Position numbers and translations under genes: made by a program
Notes under the pieces: model-generated
The model's database searches: none
What the model saw: the letters and a program-made list of their open reading frames with translations, nothing else
What the model was told of the DNA's origin: nothing
Shown: positions 34,178-46,060 of the stretch, piece by piece
Layout of the letters: every line of letters starts with the position of its first letter
How positions within the stretch are numbered: position 1 is the stretch's first letter
NCBI GenBank assembly: GCA_949152475.1
Contig: OX424564.1
Location: 23,062,165 to 23,126,164, forward strand
Direction: 5' to 3'
Source: Terebella lapidaria
Lineage: Eukaryota > Annelida > Polychaeta > Terebellida > Terebellidae
Length of the DNA: 64,000 nt

Positions 34178-36000
34178 TGTCGGTGTATGCAGACATAACT
34201 TGCCCTGTCCTTTCAGCATGATATGTTTGAACAGGAGTTTGTGTGGCATAAGAAACTCAGTGCCGCCCATGTAGTTTACTGAGTAGTTAAACATGCATTG
34301 ATATATACAAATGTATAATAATAAATCTCTAGGTTGCTGATATTTTTCCACGACAGAAAAACGGTCCTTGGTCAGCTGAATTATTTCTCCAATACACAAA
34401 TTTGGCTAAGTTGTGTCTCTCCTGTTTATTTGCAATGCTTTATTCACATTCGAAACTGGCGTTTCTGAAAAGTGTAGCCAAACAATTAAATTGATATTCA
34501 CCAAAAGTTCCAAGGACGATACGAATTGGATGTGAATCCGATTTTTTTTTTATATTAGAGTGATATTTTAGCTATATAATTTTCATGAACCATTGTTGAC
34601 CTGTGAAACAATTTACGTCTCTGTGTCTTCTTGCAAAAGTAATTTAATGTGCCACATGCTACGAGATGGGCTCAGATCAAATCCTAATGGAACAAAAATA
34701 GTTTTTACCCTAATGTAACTCGAAATGTCATGTATCATGCAAATCTATTTTAGATGTTAACGGAAACAAGCAAATCTTGAGGGCATTTTTTCGACAATTG
34801 AATTATGTGATGGGGAATGTTTGAAGCACAAACATCATGTTATCTTACATCAAATTCTGTAACACGAAAGCAAGGGCAGCTCATTTACACATCAGTGTGT
34901 TTGTAGATAGATGTATAATCGCTCATATGATTGAGCACTTTATATGCAGCTCATACTCTGATTTTTCCAACTTGTTTATTTCGTTTTTTTGCTGGTATTT
35001 GTGTATGGTATTATAACCCGTCATACTTCACTTGGGAGTCAAGCAGCATTTTTTTTCAGTCAAATTTCAGACTTGGCAATTTACTCCAATGTTGAATTTC
35101 AGTCCAGATTGGAATCTCGGGAATCTGAACATATTTGGGGATTTGGGTCGATTTACATCCATCAGGATTCGGACTATTGTTATAATTTTGGACCAGGAGA
35201 CATATGGGCCACTGAAAATGCAGGCAAATGCAACAAGGTAAAGTCTGACAAGTTATAACTGGACTCCCAGGTGAAGAATGACAAGTTATAATAAAATGTC
35301 ATAATAAATGAATGAGAAAAGTATACAGCTACCTTCTTTCGTACATGCCGGAAATGTCAGCCACAAATTGAACTATTTATCATTTAAAAACATAACATCC
35401 ATCTCCAACACAGTGTTACAATAAACGTCCTCCTAACGCGGCATATCTTCATGTCATGCAAATAATTGACAAGTCACTTATAGTTCACACTTTGACGAAA
35501 ACTGATGAATCATTAACCCCATCATTGATTGATGCGTTATGGATTACAGCCACTGACCATGGCACCGGTATTTCATACATGAGAATTCTAGCGGTCACGA
35601 CTGATTGACCACACAATACAAGAACATCTGTTGCGAAATCGATGAAAGATATGTATCATGTGCAGTTTTGAGTGTGTGAATTTGTATATTTGGAATATAA
35701 TTCATTCTGACCAAAATGAAATGATATTTTCGTTTGTCATGGTCCATCAGAAAATATTAGCAACCTAGATTTAGTTGTAGTTTGTTGAGGCTACTTTGAA
35801 GTTGGTGCAATGCATCAAATGTAGAATGTTATACATCGTAATGAACAAAATATATACTTGATTTTTTTTATTTTTTTCACAACACACTAAACAGTTACAT
35901 CCATAGACACAAATGGTATAATTCACAGTTCATGAATGACAATATCACAAGCACCAGTGTGGCAAAACCATAGTCAAAGGAGACACTACGAAACAATAAT

Positions 36001-36964
36001 TCAGCTCGTGACACCAAAGTTGTGTATGGGTGATATTTTGAGAAGAAATTCTGAGGAGTGCCCGAGAGTACTGTTTGGTGTGCTGAACTGTCCCATCACT
36101 GGCAGTGAAGGGGGTATCACGAACAGTGGCGTCGTCTTGGAAACGTTCAGTTGTGACGAGATGGGCGATGGGTATATTGTTGGGATGTAGGTTGGAGTCC
36201 CCAAGAAAGACATTCCTGTGCTGTGAATTTCTGGATTAATTCCCTGGCGCTTGTCCTTCATTCGACGGTTTTGGAACCACGTTTTGACCTGAAATGAGAG
36301 AAATACAGTCCACTACAATTTGCAAAGAAACAATAGGTAGAAAAATATTTTTTTTTGTAATGAGAAAAGTTGGGATACGGTTATGTTTCTGAATTATCTT
36401 ACCTGACGATCAGTCAATCCCAGTTTGCTTGCCAGCTGTTTACGTTGGTTTGCTTGAAAATATTTCTGTTTTGTGTAAGCCGCCTCCAGACCTTCCAATT
36501 GGTGGTTGGAGAAACATGTTCTTGTTTTCTTTCGTTTAGCAGCTGGTGGACTGTCATCTGATAAACAGAAAATAGTTAACATCTTTTAAATAGAAATATA
36601 AATCTTCATGTAAATATTTGAGTCCATGTGAATAAGTTTGATATTCAATCTGCAAAAATAGGCAAAACAAACATATAATTTACCAGAAGATGATTCTGTC
36701 GAGAGTGGAGAACTTGCCCGACTGCTGACAGATCCGTCATTGGACTCGTCTGGACTGGGGAAGATTCTCCCGAAGCCAGAAAAGTTTAAATCTGGATGAA
36801 CTTGTATTCTTGTTGCAAGTGACAAATTGCATGTTCGGTTGGACAGTGTTGATATAATCATGTTTGTCACAATTGTTGGCATCATCAGAATATTTCCGTT
36901 TTGTTGATTGATTTGAGATTTTAAACAGTGGACGATTGTTCAATATATTCTCAATGGTGAACAT
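36001..36964 (-). CDS. Homeobox paralogue H2, intact except for a one-base frameshift in exon 1
   Basis: Exon 1 is 36684-36964, exon 2 36403-36557 and exon 3 36001-36288, all with consensus splice sites. Exon 2 encodes homeodomain residues 1-44 (KTRTCFSNHQLEGLEAAY, LASKLGLTDRQ). Exon 3 encodes VKTWFQNRRMKDKRQG and the conserved Pro-rich C-terminus. Exon 1 starts MFTIENILNNRPLFK and should end in the shared FSGFGRIFPSPDESNDGS and SSPLSTESSSG segment, but its length is 281 bp (3n+2) where intact copies are 3n+1. The extra base lies in CAACAAGAATAC (the H9 copy has CAACAGAATAC) at about residue 53. It is probably a young pseudogene, although a sequencing error would give the same picture. The upstream module and TATA box are intact. 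Confidence 0.8.
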
Positions 36965-37124
36965 GATTCGCAATTTTCTAGGCACAAGCTATTTACCAAA
37001 TGATTTGAACAACTGGAAAGTTGATGTTATTCTGGTGTATGCATAATGTCAGCATCCAATTTATATCATTTGCTTAAAATGTTTTTCACACTTTTAAAGA
37101 GGTCAATTACTGTGTAGTTATGGA

Positions 37125-37175
37125 GTCAATCAGGTGTGACGGTCAGAACCCTCATGTCTGGAGGTCTGGCGCCAG
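37125..37175 (-). promoter_or_regulatory. Conserved upstream module and TATA box of H2
   Basis: GTCAATCAGGTGTGACGG through GTCTGGCGCCAG, 161 bp before the start codon. A TATAAA box (minus strand, 37060-37065) is about 96 bp before the start codon. A weaker half copy (GATATCTGGAG, CTGGCGCCAGCG) is at about 37765-37792. Confidence 0.85.
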
Positions 37176-38642
37176 TGTCGGTGTATGCAGACATAACTTG
37201 CCCTGTCCTTTCAGAATGATATGTTTGTATGGAAATTTGTGTGGCATAACAAACTCAGTGTCGCCCATGACGTTTATATGGTAATTAAACAGGTTGTGAT
37301 GTATGAAAACACGCAATCGACTTTGGCAATGCATATTCAGGTGAGGAAAAAAGACATTTTTTTAATGTTTTTCTGTCCCACAATACCTGGTACTAAAATA
37401 TGAAGTGAGATTTCACATAAAATTTTTACATAAGGTTTCATCATTTGTTGTATATTAGTGAGGCTGACATAAACGTTTATAACCTGTTTGCAACGAATGT
37501 ATTAAACGTATAAACGTCATTGATTATAAAATTATGCTGATTGCTGAGTTATATGTTTTTATTTAAAGGCTAAGAAATGTTACTAGGCGCTATTCGAGAC
37601 GAGACTACAGTCATTAATCCCTGGTATAAAACAAGGATCATGGTCATGGCACATCGAATTTTAACACTCAATGATGTATTTTTTAAACAATCATTAGCCA
37701 ACAAATTTCTTCAGCAAGCGTTCTCTATTTTGTCGCCAATAGCCCGTGAGAGTAAGATCTCTGATATCTGGAGAGCTGGCGCCAGCGTCAGCGACTATCG
37801 CCCATAACGCCTCAATCAATGATTGCCAATCATGTCAATGACTCGTGAGTTTGCGTCGAAGTGTGAACTACAACTGACATGCCAATTGTATACATTGTAT
37901 TATGAAGATGCGTTGATGGTTGATGCATGCAATTCGCAGGTAAATCTTTAGGGTGGCATCCAGATCGACGAATTCTGAACGGGCGATACTTGCATGGAGG
38001 GTCTGCATTGGATGAAATGCTTGGGAACTTGTTTGCTGGAAAAGTCATTGTATGTAATATTTGACAATATATGTGCCAACAAATTAGTATACTTTTGACC
38101 TATTCACAAGTCGTTATTTGAATTTTATAGATGGATATACAGTAGTGTTATATCAGTATGCAGCTTGTAATCATACGACATGCGTATTTGCATGTTTGTA
38201 ATGTATCAAAATTCAATGGCGACATCCTGAGAAATCAGGATTTGTTTGATACAAAACCAAACATGACGATATTTTTTCAAGGAAATTGGACCTGCGAACA
38301 TCTGACAGGACTATGTGGCCATTGGCGTTATTGTGTATTTGGAACACGTATTTCGGGATCAATGCAAGTTGTCAAAGATGAAAGGATTTTTCCGTCTATG
38401 ACGATCCAAACTGATGTATTTATTCATAATTCAATGCTGCTGGTTTTTGTCCATAAAAGGCGTCGAATTGTTCATGTGAGGCAAAGCATGTACAAAATAT
38501 ATCTGTATTTAAGGTCTTTATTCCCCACCACACCTAGTCGTCAGCTCAATCTATGCACACAACTAATATACATAATACAGAAATACACTTAAATAAGCAC
38601 CAGTATTGCAAAATGGTTGCCAAAGGAAACACCATACGCATA

Positions 38643-39599
38643 TTAATCCGTGGCACCACAGTTTGGTGTTGATGATATTTTCATAAGCAGTTCTGAGGAG
38701 TGTCCGAGTGTACTGTTTGGTGTGCTGAACTGTCCTATCACTGGTAGTGGAGGGGATGTGATGAAAAGTGGCGTCGTCTTGGAAACGTTCAGTTGTGACG
38801 ACATAGGCGATGGGTATGTTGCTGGGATGTAGGTTGGAGTCCCCAAGAAAGACAATCCTGCGCTGTGAATCTCTGGATCAATTCCCTGGCGCTTATCCTT
38901 CATTCGTCGGTTTTGGAACCATGTTTTGACCTGAATTTGAATCAACAAAGAATATAAGTCTCATATCATAATTATCTGAATTAATTGTTTCCTTCATAAA
39001 AATGGCATTGCATTGTATTCTGTTCACAAGGAGTATGTGCAAATGTTTTCTCCTAAAAGTAGTATTCTTACCTGACGATCAGTCAATCCTAGTCTGCTTG
39101 CCAGCTGTTTCCGTTTTGCGGTTTGTAGATATTTCTGTTTCGTGTAAGTCGCCTCCAGACCTTCCAGCTGTTGATTGGAGAAACATGTTATTGATTTCTT
39201 CCGTTTGACAGTTGGTGGACTGTCATCTATAAATGATAAAATAGAGTCAGTACAAATTCAATGAAGTTACATGACAACATAGTTGTGCTGTGCTGTAGAT
39301 ACTGCTCATTAATGTAGTATTCTAGAATATTTTTGTATTAGTTCCTTACCAGAAGATGACTCTGTGGAGATCGAAGAGTTTGCCCAGTTGCTGACGGATC
39401 CGTCACTGGAGTCATCTAGGCTGGGAAAGATTCTTTCAAACACAGAAACATTCAGCTCGACAGTAGGTTTGGTAACACAAAGAAACATATCCCGCGATGA
39501 ATCGTTATGTTTTATAACTGGCCCATCATCATCTGAACGATGGCGTTTCTGTGCCTTTGACAGAGGTCGATTATTTAGGATATTATCAATGGTAAACAT
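38643..39599 (-). CDS. Homeobox paralogue H3, intact (230 aa)
   Basis: This is a divergent ANTP-class homeodomain protein, a predicted nuclear DNA-binding repressor. Exons are 39350-39599, 39072-39226 and 38643-38930; the phases (1, 0) and lengths are consistent. Exon 1 starts MFTIDNILNNRPLSK, where FTIDNIL matches the Groucho-binding eh1 pattern FxIxxIL. It then has a basic RKRHRS-like stretch (here QKRHRSDDD) and the FERIFPSLDDSSDGS motif. The homeodomain (ITCFSNQQLEGLEATYTKQK ... RQVKTWFQNRRMKDKR) retains L16, W48, F49, N51 and R53, with Y20 in place of F. Its N-terminal arm reads KKSIT rather than KKART, losing R5, a minor-groove contact in most homeodomains. A poly(A) signal on the minus strand lies at 38517-38522. 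Unlike its relatives it lacks a recognisable TATA box. Confidence 0.88.
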
Positions 39600-39737
39600 G
39601 ACTGGGTTCTCATAGATTTTTTTTTCAGATCTTGATATAACTCCAGTGATATCAGTGGATACTCTGATGGACCGAGCTATTTAACGGTTGCCTCATACAT
39701 TATATTCATTTAACGGTTGCCTCATACATTATATGAC

Positions 39738-39786
39738 GTCAATCACCCGTGACGTTGCGAACCCTCATGTCTAAAGGAACGGCGCC
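39738..39786 (-). promoter_or_regulatory. Conserved upstream module of H3
   Basis: GTCAATCACCCGTGACGTTG, then GAACCCTCATGTCTAAAGG, then AACGGCGCC, 139 bp before the start codon. In this variant the first half contains a full CRE-like TGACGT at each edge. A ~28-bp direct duplication (ATTTAACGGTTGCCTCATAC) lies between it and the gene, where relatives have the TATA box. Confidence 0.8.
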
Positions 39787-40374
39787 TAAAGTTGGTGTTT
39801 TGTCTTCAACGACGTCTCACACATTGACAAATTGTTTGTTTTGTTGTGAGTGTTAAAGTCGGTGATGCAATTAGATAATTCACAACTTTGTTTGCGTTCC
39901 CAGTGGGTAATTTTCATGGTAGATTGAGCTGTCAATTATGAGCTCAATTTGCAAATGCTTGAACTTAAATAATCGATAACTATTATTCCAACCTTTCCTC
40001 TTGTTGAACCACACACGCATATTCGTTCTTGATAGTCATTGCCTAAAAAAAACATTCAATGCCATAAAAAATCACTTTCGAATGATCTACATAAAAAATA
40101 TCACTATAATGCTGTTTATATTTTTTCATTGATCTGTTGTCTATTATCTATCATCTGAGCATTCAGATAATGACACGCTAATAAATAATCATGCATATTT
40201 TCCCCTGTCCATTCTAAATGTAATAACGAACGTAAATTTCTGACATAATTTTCAGTGAACCATTAGGATGGAAGGGTAACATAATCAATGAGCATAACAC
40301 TGATCAGATACAAGTTGCTTGAAATGTTTGTCAAAATCTCACGTAGGAGATCAATATTGTTGTGTAGTTATGGA

Positions 40375-40424
40375 GTCAATCAGGCATGACGGCCAGAACC
40401 CTCATGTCTGGAGGTCTGACGCCG
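40375..40424 (-). promoter_or_regulatory. Distal module copy upstream of H3
   Basis: GTCAATCAGGCATGACGG ... CTCATGTCTGGAGGTCTGAC, GCCGG. It is about 780 bp upstream of the H3 start. Its counterpart upstream of H4 is split by the insertion at 44134-46671. Confidence 0.75.
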
Positions 40425-40734
40425 GTGTAGGTGTTGTATAAAGTATATGATACCCTTCTTTCCACCGTGGTATGTTGATATGGGAGCTTGTTTGATATAA
40501 CAAGCTAAATATTGCCCCTGTTGTTTATTGAGTAACCGAACAGGTTGTGATTTCTGAAAATATATTGCTGACTTTCATAATACATGGTAAGCTGAATAGA
40601 ATTCTATATATTTTTTGTGTTTACTCAACAGCTGTTATATGTTTGTATTTGAACACAATGAATTGCTACTAGGCATTGTATTGAATATCTTGTATAATAC
40701 TGTGACTTCGCTCCTACTAGCTTGGCTAGTGGGA

Positions 40735-40807
40735 TGTCCCTTTAGCTCACTTGGTAGAGCGTCTGTCTCGAAACGCAGAGATCGTGGGTTCATCCCCGGC
40801 CTGGGTA
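40735..40807 (+). other. tRNA-like sequence (tRNA pseudogene or SINE body)
   Basis: An A-box-like TAGCTCACTTGGTAGAGC, an anticodon-arm-like TCTGTCTCGAAACGCAGA with loop triplet CGA, and a B-box-like GGGTTCATCCC are in tRNA order and spacing, about 73 nt. The acceptor stem pairs poorly. The homologous position upstream of H4 has a second, more altered copy, so the sequence predates that duplication and has drifted. It is not a convincing functional tRNA. Confidence 0.6.
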
Positions 40808-40927
40808 ACAAATTTTCGGTTGTCACAATACCAATGGACATGACACTTTATTTTTTGGGATTTCAATTCCAATGATATTATCATTTTCATCCAACACACT
40901 CCCTAGCAAACGTTCATGTATTCTGTG

Positions 40928-40976
40928 GTCAATCAGCCGTGACAACTAGAACCATCCTGTCTGGAGAACTGGCGCC
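40928..40976 (-). promoter_or_regulatory. Second distal module copy upstream of H3
   Basis: GTCAATCAGCCGTGACAACT, AGAACCATCCTGTCTGGAG, AACTGGCGCC. Its partner in the H4 unit is at 47210-47258. Confidence 0.7.
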
Positions 40977-42379
40977 AATGTCATTGATGGTCTTCATTAG
41001 CACATCGGTTAATGATTGGTAAAGTCAATGATTTTTCAGTTTGCGTCAATATGTGGACAAAACGTGATAATAATCAGTTGTTCAACATGAAGATATGTTA
41101 ATGTTTGATACTGGTAATTTTACAAACATCCGAGATGGACGACTTCTGAACTAACGATACATGAATTGAGGATCAGCATTGGATAATTTATCACACATTT
41201 ATTTGTAAGATTGGTACTGTTCTTCGTGATGCGATAATGTGTATCATTATACATAATATATAGTGTTCAAATTAATTGTGTATTACCGAAAACACTTTCA
41301 AATTTTGCCGCCGATAGGCAAATTGCTTTTTCACATCGAACGATAGTTATTTGATTTCATCGTCAAATAAGATCATTTACCGTGTATCTACACACAATGG
41401 ACATAGGAAGTATCACCTCATAGTAATTTTCGGGAAGTAGAAGAACAACGAAATATGTTCACTAAACAATTAATAATGTGTTCAATGATATTGAACTCTC
41501 CCCAGTGCCAATATTAGAAGTTGTTTCATCAAAACCATCAGAGAGGTGCTGAATTTAGGTCAATTTTGGACTAACGTCTGATGAGTTTAAACAGCACTGC
41601 GGTTTGTCTCGTAATGCAGGGGTGACACTTCTTATGTACAGTCTGTGTATTTATCCATAAGCAATTAAAATGTGTAATGCACAACGTTTTCATTTTGGAA
41701 TAAATCTCAGACACAATATATGAAGTGCTCCACAAATGGTTTATACACAGAAAACAATAAAATATCATGACTTTGAATAAAAGCATTTGAATCATTCATC
41801 CATTCAGGTATCATCCACTTTGAGTTTGATTTTCGTGGAAATAGTTAGTAGATTTGTAATGTCCCAATGATACAATTGTATATATCATGATATGACTGCA
41901 GTTAGTGTTCGTGATTCATGTTTATTTGCATGTTTTCTAATGTATCAATATTCAATTATGCCAATATCAAAAATCAGGATTTGCCTTATATGAATAAAAA
42001 AATGACAATATTTTCATGAAATTGGAGCTTCGAGTATCTTTCACCATGGGACAAATGGCGTCCTCCTCCATTCAAGACAGGCATTTCGAGGATCAGTACT
42101 TTCATCAATTAGGAGGAATATATATTTCTCGTTCATGAAGGTTCAAACTGATATATTTTAACTCACTGCTGCCGGTGTTCGTTTCGTATAAGGCGTTGAA
42201 ATTGTTTATGTGAGGCAAAGAATGTATAAGATACAGGTATTGAAGGTTTTTATTCACTACCACACCCAATCGTTAGCTAGATTTATGTACACAAGTAATA
42301 CACATAATACAAAAATACACTTCAATAAGCACCAGTGTTGCAAAAATAATTGTCAAGGAAAACATAATACAACAATCAC

Positions 42380-43335
42380 TCAGTCCTTGGCACCAAAGTT
42401 TGGTGTTGATGATATTCTCATGAGCAGTTGTGAGGAGTGTCCGAGTGTCCTGTTTGGTGTGTTGAACTGTCCTATCACTGGCAGTGGAGGTGGTAAGATG
42501 AACAGTGGAGTCGTTTTGGAAGTGTTTGGTTGTGACGAGATGGGCGATGGGTATGTTTCTGGGATGTAGGTTGGAGTGCCCAAGAATGACAATCCTGTGC
42601 TGTGAATCTCTGGATCAATTCCCTGGCGCTTGTCTTTCATTCGTCGGTTTTGGAACCACGTTTTGACCTGAATTTTGAATAAGAATGTGAGTCACATATC
42701 ATAATCATAATAAAACGAGTACATTGTTTCCTTCGTAAAAAATGGCAAGTTGCAGTATATATTCTTACCTGACGATCAGTCAATCCCAGTCTGCTCGCCA
42801 GCTGTTTCCGTTGTGCGGTTTGCAAATATTTCTGTTTTGTATAAGCTGCCTCCAGATCTTCCAGCTGTTGGTTGGAGAAACAAGTCCTTGCTTTCTTCCG
42901 TTTGGCAGCCGGGGGACTGTCATCTGTGGACAATGAAAGTGGTCAAAACGAATATTATAACAGGGTACACGATAACATTGTTATGCTGTGCTATAGATAC
43001 TGATTATCAATTTAGTATTCAAGAACATTTTTTTAAATTAGTCGCTTACCAGAAGATGATCCTGCCGAGATTGAAGTGTTTGTCCAGCTGCTGACGGATC
43101 CGTCACTGGAGTCATCTAGGCTGGGGAATGTTCTCTCAAACCCAGAAACATTCAGCTCGACAGTTGGTATTGCAGTACAAAGACACTTCTCTCGTGATGC
43201 ATTATCAAGTCTAAAAATAGGCCCATCATCTTCTGAACGATGACGTTTTCGTGTTTGATTTGACGCCGTGTTTGATTGACGATTTGATGCCTTGGACACA
43301 GGTCGATTATTTAAGATATTATCTATGGTAAACAT
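42380..43335 (-). CDS. Homeobox paralogue H4, intact (242 aa)
   Basis: Exons are 43050-43335, 42769-42923 and 42380-42667, with consensus splice sites and consistent phases. Exon 1 begins MFTIDNILNNRPVSK (eh1-like), carries an insertion relative to H5 (an extra SNRQSNTA-type segment that looks like a local duplication of ASNQT), and a basic RKRHRSEDDGP stretch. It ends in FERTFPSLDDSSDGSVSS. The homeodomain reads ARTCFSNQQLEDLEAAYTKQ ... LASRLGLTDRQ / VKTWFQNRRMKDKRQG. The C-terminus is the family's Pro/Ser-rich segment (LGTPTYIPETYPSPISSQPN). The TATA box is at 43426-43431 and the poly(A) signal at 42249-42254, both minus strand. It is a close relative of H5 and H3. Confidence 0.9.
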
Positions 43336-43486
43336 GACTGGGTTCTTATAGATTTTTTTTCGGATCTTGATGTAACTCCAGTGATATCAGTGGATACTCT
43401 GATGGACCGAATGATGTTTTGCCTGTTTATATATCGTTTCCATGAGTTATTCGTTCAGTTAACCATTGCCTCATTCATTATATGGC

Positions 43487-43535
43487 GTCAATCACCCGTG
43501 ACGTTGCGAACCCTCATGTCTAATGGAACGGCGCC
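43487..43535 (-). promoter_or_regulatory. Conserved upstream module of H4
   Basis: GTCAATCACCCGTGACGTTG ... ACCCTCATGTCTAATGG, AACGGCGCC, 152 bp before the start codon, with a TATA box between them. Confidence 0.85.
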
Positions 43536-44152
43536 TAAAGTTGGTGTTGTGTCTTCAACGACGTCTCACACATTGACAAATTGTTTGTTTTGTTGTGAGT
43601 GTGAAAGTCGGTGATGCAATTAGATAATTCACAACTTTGTTTTGCGTTCCCAGTGGGTATTTTACATGGTAGATTGAGCTGTCAATCATGAGCTCAATTT
43701 GCAAATGCTTGTATTTAAATAATCAATAACTAATATTTCAATCTTTTCTCTTTGAACCACACACGCATATTCGTTCTTGATAGTCATTGTCTAAAAAAAC
43801 ATTCAATGCCATAAAAAATCACTTTCGAATGATATAAATAAAAAATATCACTCTAATGCTGTTTATATTCTTTCATTGATTTGTTGTCTATTATCTATCA
43901 TCTGAGCATTCAGATAATGCCACGCTAATAAATAATCATGCATATTTTCCCCTGTCCATTCTAAATGTAATAACGAACGTAAATTTATAACATAATAGGA
44001 AAGATGGAATATTTTCAGTGAACCATTAGGATGGAAGGGTAATATAATCAATGAGCATAACACTGATCAGATACAAGTTGCTTGAAATGTTTGTCATAAT
44101 CACACGTCAATTGTTGTGTACTTATGGAGTCAAGTTGTTTTGTTAATTTGAA

Positions 44153-44366
44153 GTGGCCGTGGCGCAACGCACTAAGTCGTTCGCCCGCTGCTGAAGGGAA
44201 TTCAATGTTCGTCGTTGGCGGGTTCGAGCCCCGCTCTCGGCGATCAAAATTCACTCAGCGGACCAAGGGCTACCCTCACTTCTCAGTCCGTCGGCCTGGA
44301 GCGGACACTAATATGGTGACCGGGTGATACATTGTAGACTGCTGCACTCGGTGTATCGGCGGTGGT
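44153..44366 (+). mobile_element. tRNA-derived SINE
   Basis: The head has Pol III promoter boxes: an A-box-like GTGGCGCAACGCACTAAG and a B-box GGGTTCGAGCCCC at 44220-44232. Their wide spacing indicates a Leu/Ser-type tRNA ancestor with a long variable arm. A non-tRNA body of about 130 bp follows. The precise 3' end is uncertain. Confidence 0.65.
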
Positions 44367-44774
44367 GAGGCCACACTAAATTGTAAAGTTGGTATATGGA
44401 TTTTCCCCCAAAATTTTCTATACAGAGGAGATTTTTTTTTTTTTTTACAAGTAAATTTTTTCATCTATGGAATTTTGACCAAAATTTTCTATACGGAGAA
44501 TTTTTTTTTTTTTACAATTAAATATATCTTCTATGGATTTTCGACAGTAATTTTCTGTGCGCGGGAAATTTTCTTACAAAATAAAGTTTTTCTTAACAGA
44601 CTTTCGACTAATATTTTCTATACGGAGGGTATTTTGGTCAAATGTTCCCACTCAGATTGTTATTACAGGTATCACATGTGGATCCAAGAGTTTTTACTAT
44701 GAATTTTACATACACATCTTAGCGCACACGTTGTTCAACTCGTAAGAACAAAGAATGAAACAATTGTGTGCATG

Positions 44775-45815
44775 TACGGAAGCGTATTAGGGCCACATGA
44801 CTTTTTTTTTCAATTCAATTTGTCGACTTACTATCTCGATAAATCGAGATATTATCTCGATAAATCGACTTATTATCTCGATAAATCGCCTTATTATCTC
44901 GATAAATCGAGATATTATCTCGATTAAATCGAGATATTATCTCGATAAATCGACTTAATTATCTCGATAAATCGAGTTATTATCTCGATAAATCGAGTTA
45001 TTTTCTCGATAAATTGACTTATTATCTCGATAAATCGAGATGTTATCGCGATAAATCGAGATATTATCTCGATAAATCGACTTAATTATCTCGATTTATC
45101 GAGTTATTATCTCGATAAATCGAGTTAGTTATCTCGATAAATCGACTTATGTCTTAGGCATTTAAAGTTCAAATAAAATGGAAATATGTTTAGTCACATT
45201 ATTCATATGTCGAATAGGCTTATGATGGACCATTATAACGTTAAATATTGAATAATACAGACAAAACTACCTAGTTAAAACTATAATGAAGTTACTATAT
45301 CACTATCTTTTATAAAGATGCAACATGTTCATCAATGAAAATGTTATAATTTTCTTTAACAATTCTTTAGCTATTAGACATGGATTGAGGTATATTCGTA
45401 AATTTATCTGTAACGGCTTCTTCAATTGTATAGTTTGCTATTATTTCAGAGATTAATGTTATGACTGATAATCATTTACTCCATATAGTTTTCAATATTA
45501 GTAATCAGTATATTTTATTTGTCCTATTGTTGCCAAGGTAACCAATGAAATGGTATGGCTCGCCTATGGTCGATGCATATTCATTTTACTTGTACTTTAC
45601 ATGTCTGAGTTCTAAGATGATTTATCGAGATACTATCTCGATTTATCGAGATAATATCTCGATAAATCGACTTAATATCTCGATTTATCGAGATAATATC
45701 TCGATTTATCGAGATATTAAGTCGATTTATCGAGATAACTAACTCAATTTATCGAGATAATAAGTCGATAAATTGAACTTTAAAAAAACTCATGTGGCCC
45801 TAATACGCTTCCGTA
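44775..45815. mobile_element. Nested element with arrays of an ATCTCGATAAATCGA repeat
   Basis: The inverted ends TACGGAAGCGTATTAGGGCC and GGCCCTAATACGCTTCCGTA are flanked by the 7-bp repeat GTGCATG (44768-44774 and 45816-45822). Just inside the left end is a ~330-bp tandem array of a 16-bp unit of the TATCTCGATAAATCGA type (about 44822-45150). Just inside the right end is a shorter, inverted array (about 45618-45775). The interior is non-coding. Arrays next to each TIR are typical of transposase-binding subterminal repeats. Confidence 0.8.
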
Positions 45816-45874
45816 GTGCATGAGATACTAGTACACACTTTATTATGGCCTCTATATGCACCAGAATGAATGTA

Positions 45875-46060
45875 CAGTGGTCCCTGTAAGATAAGACCTC
45901 AACGTTTGCAGAGACAATGAGGTCTTATCTCACCATGCTTACAGGAAGTCTTATTTCACAGGTTCATCTACATGTTAAACTGATCTTTGGGGAATACAAA
46001 AAAGTCTTTACAGACAGGGTCGTCTTATTTCAGAGGTGTCTTATCTAATAGGGACCACTG
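45875..46060. mobile_element. 186-bp MITE with CAGTGGTCCC ends
   Basis: The inverted ends CAGTGGTCCCT and AGGGACCACTG have TA on both sides (45873-45874, 46061-46062). It contains repeated TAAGAC/GTCTTA words. The ends resemble pogo/Tigger-type elements. It is non-coding. Confidence 0.75.

Noticed and set aside
38158..38592. A 144-codon plus-strand open frame in the 3' flank of H3
   Set aside because: The homologous flanks of H4 (about 41940-42330) and H5 (about 48180-48600) do not keep the frame, so it is not conserved coding sequence. It overlaps the probable H3 3' UTR.
44822..45150. CRISPR-like regular array of short repeats
   Set aside because: The units are contiguous with no unique spacers, lie within a TIR element and have an inverted partner array; the genome is eukaryotic. 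It is a subterminal tandem array.
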